Shown here piece after piece: positions 41,771 through 44,504 of a DNA stretch of 44,504 nucleotides. The DNA is taken from NCBI GenBank assembly GCA_005116945.1, contig SWDH01000028.1, forward strand, positions 219,173-263,676. Reading direction: 5' to 3'. Under the pieces are notes generated by a model. That model made no database searches and was not told where the DNA came from. It saw only the letters and a program-made list of their open reading frames with translations. How positions within the stretch are numbered: position 1 is the stretch's first letter; each line of letters opens with the position of its first letter. The position numbers were made by a program, and so were the translations under genes. This DNA comes from Nitrospira sp. Lineage in GTDB: Bacteria; Nitrospirota; Nitrospiria; Nitrospirales; Nitrospiraceae.

Positions 41771-42747
41771 AAAAGGCGGCCACACATCCATTGCGAACAG
41801 CCTTACCGACCCGCATCGGAGTGAGTCGATGTCTATTAGGCGAGGAAGTCCGATACGATGGCGGGCATAAGCGCGACCGGTTTCTAACCGATGTGCTCGG
41901 CCGCTACGTCGAATGGGTCCCGATCTGTCCTGAAGTCGAGGCGGGATTAGGGGCGCCGCGCGAGGCGATGCGGCTGATTGGTACCCCCCAACACCCGAGA
42001 CTCGTCACGATCAAGAGCGGGACAGATCACACGCGTGCACTGGAGACGATGGCCACGAATCGTATCGAAGAACTGAAGCATTTAGATTTAGCCGGGTACG
42101 TGTTTAAGAAGGGGTCGCCAAGCTGTGGAACCGAGCGAGTTCGAGTCTACTATAAGGAGGGTGTGGTCAGCCGGAACGGAATCGGACTCTTTGCGCGGGC
42201 TTTTATCGAGCAATTCCCACTGATTCCGGTGGAGGAAGAAGGGCGACTCTGCGATTCTACGCTGAGAGAGAATTTTATCGAGCGGGTCTTCTGTTACCGC
42301 CGCTGGCAGGATCTCATTCACAATGGAGTCACGAGACAGGCCCTGATACAGTTCCACACAATCCACAAATACATACTGCTGGCCCACCACCCTCAGCACT
42401 ACAAGGTGCTCGGGCGACTAGTGGGTGAGGCGCATCAGCACCGCCCCAAGGACCTCGTCCGCCGGTATGGGGAACTGTTCATGAAGGCGTTGGCCGTGAA
42501 GGCGACGGTGCGCAAGCATGTGAACGTGCTCCAGCACATACTCGGGCATTTCAAGAACCGCCTCAGCGCTCACGAGAAAGCCGAGTTGCTGGGCGTGATC
42601 GGCGACTATCATCAGGAGCTTACGCCCCTGATTGTTCCTCTCACACTGATCAAACACTACGTCCAGATCTTTGATGTCGGGTACATTCGGGACCAAGTCT
42701 ATCTCAATCCGCATCCCAAGGAGCTCATGTTGCGCAATCATGTGTAG
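41767..42747 (+). CDS. DUF523-DUF1722 protein (YbgA-type)
   Basis: The 326-residue product overlaps the photolyase stop by four bases. DUF523 (residues about 15-155) shows VSRCLLGEEVRYDGGHKR, PICPEVEAGLGAPREAM and FKKGSPSCG, with Cys residues that could hold a metal cluster. DUF1722 (about 185-305) shows LIQFHTIHKYILLAHHPQHY and LTLIKHYV. The fusion is a standard neighbour of photolyase genes; recent family annotation treats it as thiouracil-related desulfidase plus YbgA, but its role beside photolyase is unknown. Confidence 0.9.
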   Translation: MKKAATHPLRTALPTRIGVSRCLLGEEVRYDGGHKRDRFLTDVLGRYVEWVPICPEVEAGLGAPREAMRLIGTPQHPRLVTIKSGTDHTRALETMATNRIEELKHLDLAGYVFKKGSPSCGTERVRVYYKEGVVSRNGIGLFARAFIEQFPLIPVEEEGRLCDSTLRENFIERVFCYRRWQDLIHNGVTRQALIQFHTIHKYILLAHHPQHYKVLGRLVGEAHQHRPKDLVRRYGELFMKALAVKATVRKHVNVLQHILGHFKNRLSAHEKAELLGVIGDYHQELTPLIVPLTLIKHYVQIFDVGYIRDQVYLNPHPKELMLRNHV

Positions 42748-42759
42748 GGAGAAAGAACC

Positions 42760-43131
42760 ATGCCGCATGTTGTCATAGAAGAGGCCGGGGATCTGCAGGT
42801 CGTATATCAGGCCTTCACGCCATTGATTCAGCGGGCGGGAACCGATATTCTCAAAGTTCGCGAATTCTACCTGGCGCGAAGCGGCAACGAAGCACTGTTG
42901 GAGTCAATTACGATCGAGCAGGGTGCTGTGTGCAATTACTTTATCCAACTCAAATTGCATGAGAAGGCTATCACTGTACGTCTCTTGCCAGCCACAGATC
43001 CAGAGAAGACCCCCGCGGTGAAGAAAGTGATGGCCATGGTGGCTGGATTCATTCGGAAGGTGTACCCGGACAGTCGCTATGGCAAGACCAATTTGCAGGA
43101 ATATCTAGAGGCCACGACGTATTCACAGTGA
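42760..43131 (+). CDS. Conserved hypothetical protein in the photolyase group
   Basis: The 123-residue cytoplasmic protein follows the DUF523 gene by 12 bases with GGGAGA upstream of ATG. It has an alternating pattern with strands VREFYLARSGNEALLESITI and FIQLKLHEKAITVRLLPATD and a helix VKKVMAMVAGFIRKVY. No Cys or His cluster and no signal peptide are present. No family is recognised. The operon position suggests a role with the chelatase-like or photolyase products. Confidence 0.65.
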   Translation: MPHVVIEEAGDLQVVYQAFTPLIQRAGTDILKVREFYLARSGNEALLESITIEQGAVCNYFIQLKLHEKAITVRLLPATDPEKTPAVKKVMAMVAGFIRKVYPDSRYGKTNLQEYLEATTYSQ

Positions 43132-43170
43132 GTGAGAACGGATGCGAATATCAACAAGAGGAGCGATGCA

Positions 43171-43680
43171 ATGGCGACCACGACCCGAGGAGTGATTCTA
43201 GTTGGACACGGCGGCATTCCCAAAGGATGCCCATCTGAACTCGTCACAAAATTGAAACGGTTGGAAGGGCAGCGGCGGGCGGCAGGTACACCGATGTCGG
43301 CAGAGGAACAGGAGCTGGACACAAAAATCCGTCAGTGGCCGAGGACGCCGGAAACGGACCCCTATCAATCAGGACTTGAAGCAGTGGCGGCTCAATTGCG
43401 GGCAAATCTTGGCGACATCCTCTTTACCGTCGCCTACAACGAGTTCTGTGCGCCGACCTTGGAAGAGTCAGTCGATGAACTGATCAAGAAGGGCGCAACC
43501 CACATTACCGTGACCACGACGATGTTTACACCGGGCGGTTCTCACTCCGAGGTGGAAATCCCAGAAATCCTCGATCATCTACGGCCGCAGTATCCCGGAG
43601 TTGAGCTCCGTTACGCCTGGCCATTCGATCTGAAGCTTGTCGCAAATACCTTGACGGAACAGGTGCAACGCTTTTACTGA
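43171..43680 (+). CDS. CbiX/SirB-type cobalt or iron chelatase-like protein
   Basis: From ATG 43171 (site AAGAGGAG) the product has 169 residues. Active-site blocks of the CbiX superfamily are present: ILVGHGGIPKG near the start and TMFTPGGSHSEVEIPEIL, giving the two His that coordinate metal in sirohydrochlorin chelatases. A linker around residues 25-60 (RLEGQRRAAG, then QWPRTPETDP) is longer than usual. The family inserts cobalt or iron into sirohydrochlorin for B12 or sirohaem. A B12 link would fit the CarH photoreceptor, but substrate specificity is not visible. Confidence 0.8.
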   Translation: MATTTRGVILVGHGGIPKGCPSELVTKLKRLEGQRRAAGTPMSAEEQELDTKIRQWPRTPETDPYQSGLEAVAAQLRANLGDILFTVAYNEFCAPTLEESVDELIKKGATHITVTTTMFTPGGSHSEVEIPEILDHLRPQYPGVELRYAWPFDLKLVANTLTEQVQRFY

Positions 43681-43762
43681 ACAGGATCTTGTACAACGGA
43701 ATATCTTCAAGCCGGTGGTTTACGGTGGGATGACCGATGAGTAATCGGAAAGGCGAAGAATC

Positions 43763-44504
43763 ATGAGGGTAAGACAAAGCAGACAGGTGAGGCTGTGCGT
43801 TTTCGGTGTGCTGATGGCCGTCACGCTCGTCGTTTGGGTCTCAGGCCAGGCGCAGGCACAGCAGCAGAAGATCACCGGTGAAGATGGGGCGCCGATGATG
43901 CTCGTGCCGGCGGGGGAATTTACCATGGGGAGCAACGACGGTGGTGACGATGAAAAGCCCGTCCGTCAGGTCTCTCTCGATGCCTATTACCTCGACAAGT
44001 ATGAAGTGACGGTCGGGCAGTATGCAAAGTTTCTGGAAGCCACGGGCTTTAACGGGCCGCCGATGTGGCCCACCATGGACCAGCCGTCCCATCAGAAGCG
44101 CCCGATCGTGAATGTCGATTGGTCGGATGCGAGTAACTATTGCGAGTGGGCCGGCAAGCGGCTGCCGACGGAGGCGGAATGGGAGAAAGCGGCGAGGGGG
44201 ACGGATGGGCGCATCTATCCCTGGGGCAATGAACCTCCTAATACGCTCCGGGCGAACTATGGGCAGGAGAAGTGGAACAACCATGACGCACTGGTGCCGG
44301 TGGGGCAATTGAAAGACGGCAAGAGCCCCTACGGGATCTATGATCTGGCGGGGAATGTCTGGGAATGGGTCAGCGACTGGTATGACCCGGACTATTATAC
44401 GACCAGCCCGCCGCAGAACCCGAAGGGGCCGAAAAATGGTAAATACAGAGTGTTACGGGGCGGCTCGTGGGACCTCGCTCCGGAGCACCTGCGATCCACG
44501 CACC
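43763..44504 (+). CDS. Exported FGE/SUMF1-like protein (copy 4), cut by right window edge
   Basis: ATG 43763 opens a frame that runs to the last base; 247 codons are visible. The signal peptide ends AQA-QQ. The FGE domain shows MLVPAGEFTMGSNDGGDDEK, GKRLPTEAEWEKAARGTDG, YDLAGNVWEWVSDWYDPDYY and VLRGGSWDLAPEHLRSTH. The stretch after GGSW again lacks Cys. Ribosome site AAAGGCG is modest. It resembles copies 1 and 3 and starts about 80 bases after the CbiX-like gene. Confidence 0.88.
   Translation, partial: MRVRQSRQVRLCVFGVLMAVTLVVWVSGQAQAQQQKITGEDGAPMMLVPAGEFTMGSNDGGDDEKPVRQVSLDAYYLDKYEVTVGQYAKFLEATGFNGPPMWPTMDQPSHQKRPIVNVDWSDASNYCEWAGKRLPTEAEWEKAARGTDGRIYPWGNEPPNTLRANYGQEKWNNHDALVPVGQLKDGKSPYGIYDLAGNVWEWVSDWYDPDYYTTSPPQNPKGPKNGKYRVLRGGSWDLAPEHLRSTH

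Overview
The window looks like a piece of a comammox Nitrospira chromosome or contig. It has three amoC genes whose products keep the copper-ligand pattern D-x3-H-x12-H of the AmoC/PmoC family. It also has two AmoD-type proteins, a copC/copD pair next to the first of these, and a tetraheme NapC/NirT-type cytochrome of the kind that accompanies hydroxylamine oxidation. No amoA, amoB, hao or nitrite oxidoreductase gene lies inside the window. The main amoCAB operon may lie just left of base 1, because the window opens inside an amoD-like gene followed by copCD. The species assignment is inferred from gene content only.

Layout. 1-3304: end of an amo operon (amoD-like, a small membrane protein, copC, copD fused to cytochrome c and a thioredoxin-like domain). 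3305-5387: IS1595 remnant, CBS-domain protein, small Cys-rich protein. 5500-8100: two amoC copies; the second has lost its normal C-terminus and reads into a superfamily-1 helicase fragment. 8160-17150: an accessory region with tRNA-Leu, a peroxiredoxin, two tandem unannotated mini membrane proteins, a tRNA-Leu 3' fragment, a DUF4832 lipoprotein, two Sel1 proteins, a MOSC remnant, a Bor-like lipoprotein and a flavin oxidase. 17158-24703: a CarH-type B12 photoreceptor/repressor divergent from a zinc-ribbon gene, then a forward run of formylglycine-generating-enzyme-like (FGE-like) proteins, an SDR-DUF2867 protein, a cycB-like cytochrome and a tandem-repeat protein. 24919-34082: a tightly overlapping, GC-rich lipid-modification cluster of the proteobacterial light/singlet-oxygen type (two cyclopropane-synthase-like methyltransferases, DUF2878, DUF1295, DUF6134, lipocalin, desaturase, flavin amine oxidase, DUF1365, epimerase). 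34090-35960: IS4 remnant, DCC protein and a decayed second copy of the carH/zinc-ribbon/FGE module. 36078-37829: amoC3, two mini genes and amoD. 38001-43680: a third zinc-ribbon protein, then a photolyase cluster (TIGR01777 epimerase, PDZ protein, membrane protein, photolyase, DUF523-DUF1722, CbiX-type chelatase). 43763-end: a fourth FGE-like gene, cut by the window edge.

How it may work together. The CarH homologue keeps every residue needed for adenosylcobalamin photosensing. It sits over two divergent near-consensus sigma70 promoters that carry repeated ACATTGGAC elements spaced about two helical turns apart. The same arrangement is preserved at the decayed second copy. The photolyase, lipid-modification genes and a cobalt-chelatase-like protein fit a light/singlet-oxygen response. 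The new idea worth testing is that this light/B12 circuit is wired to accessory ammonia-oxidation genes: amoC1 has a promoter with a related element, and amoC3 sits directly downstream of the second module.
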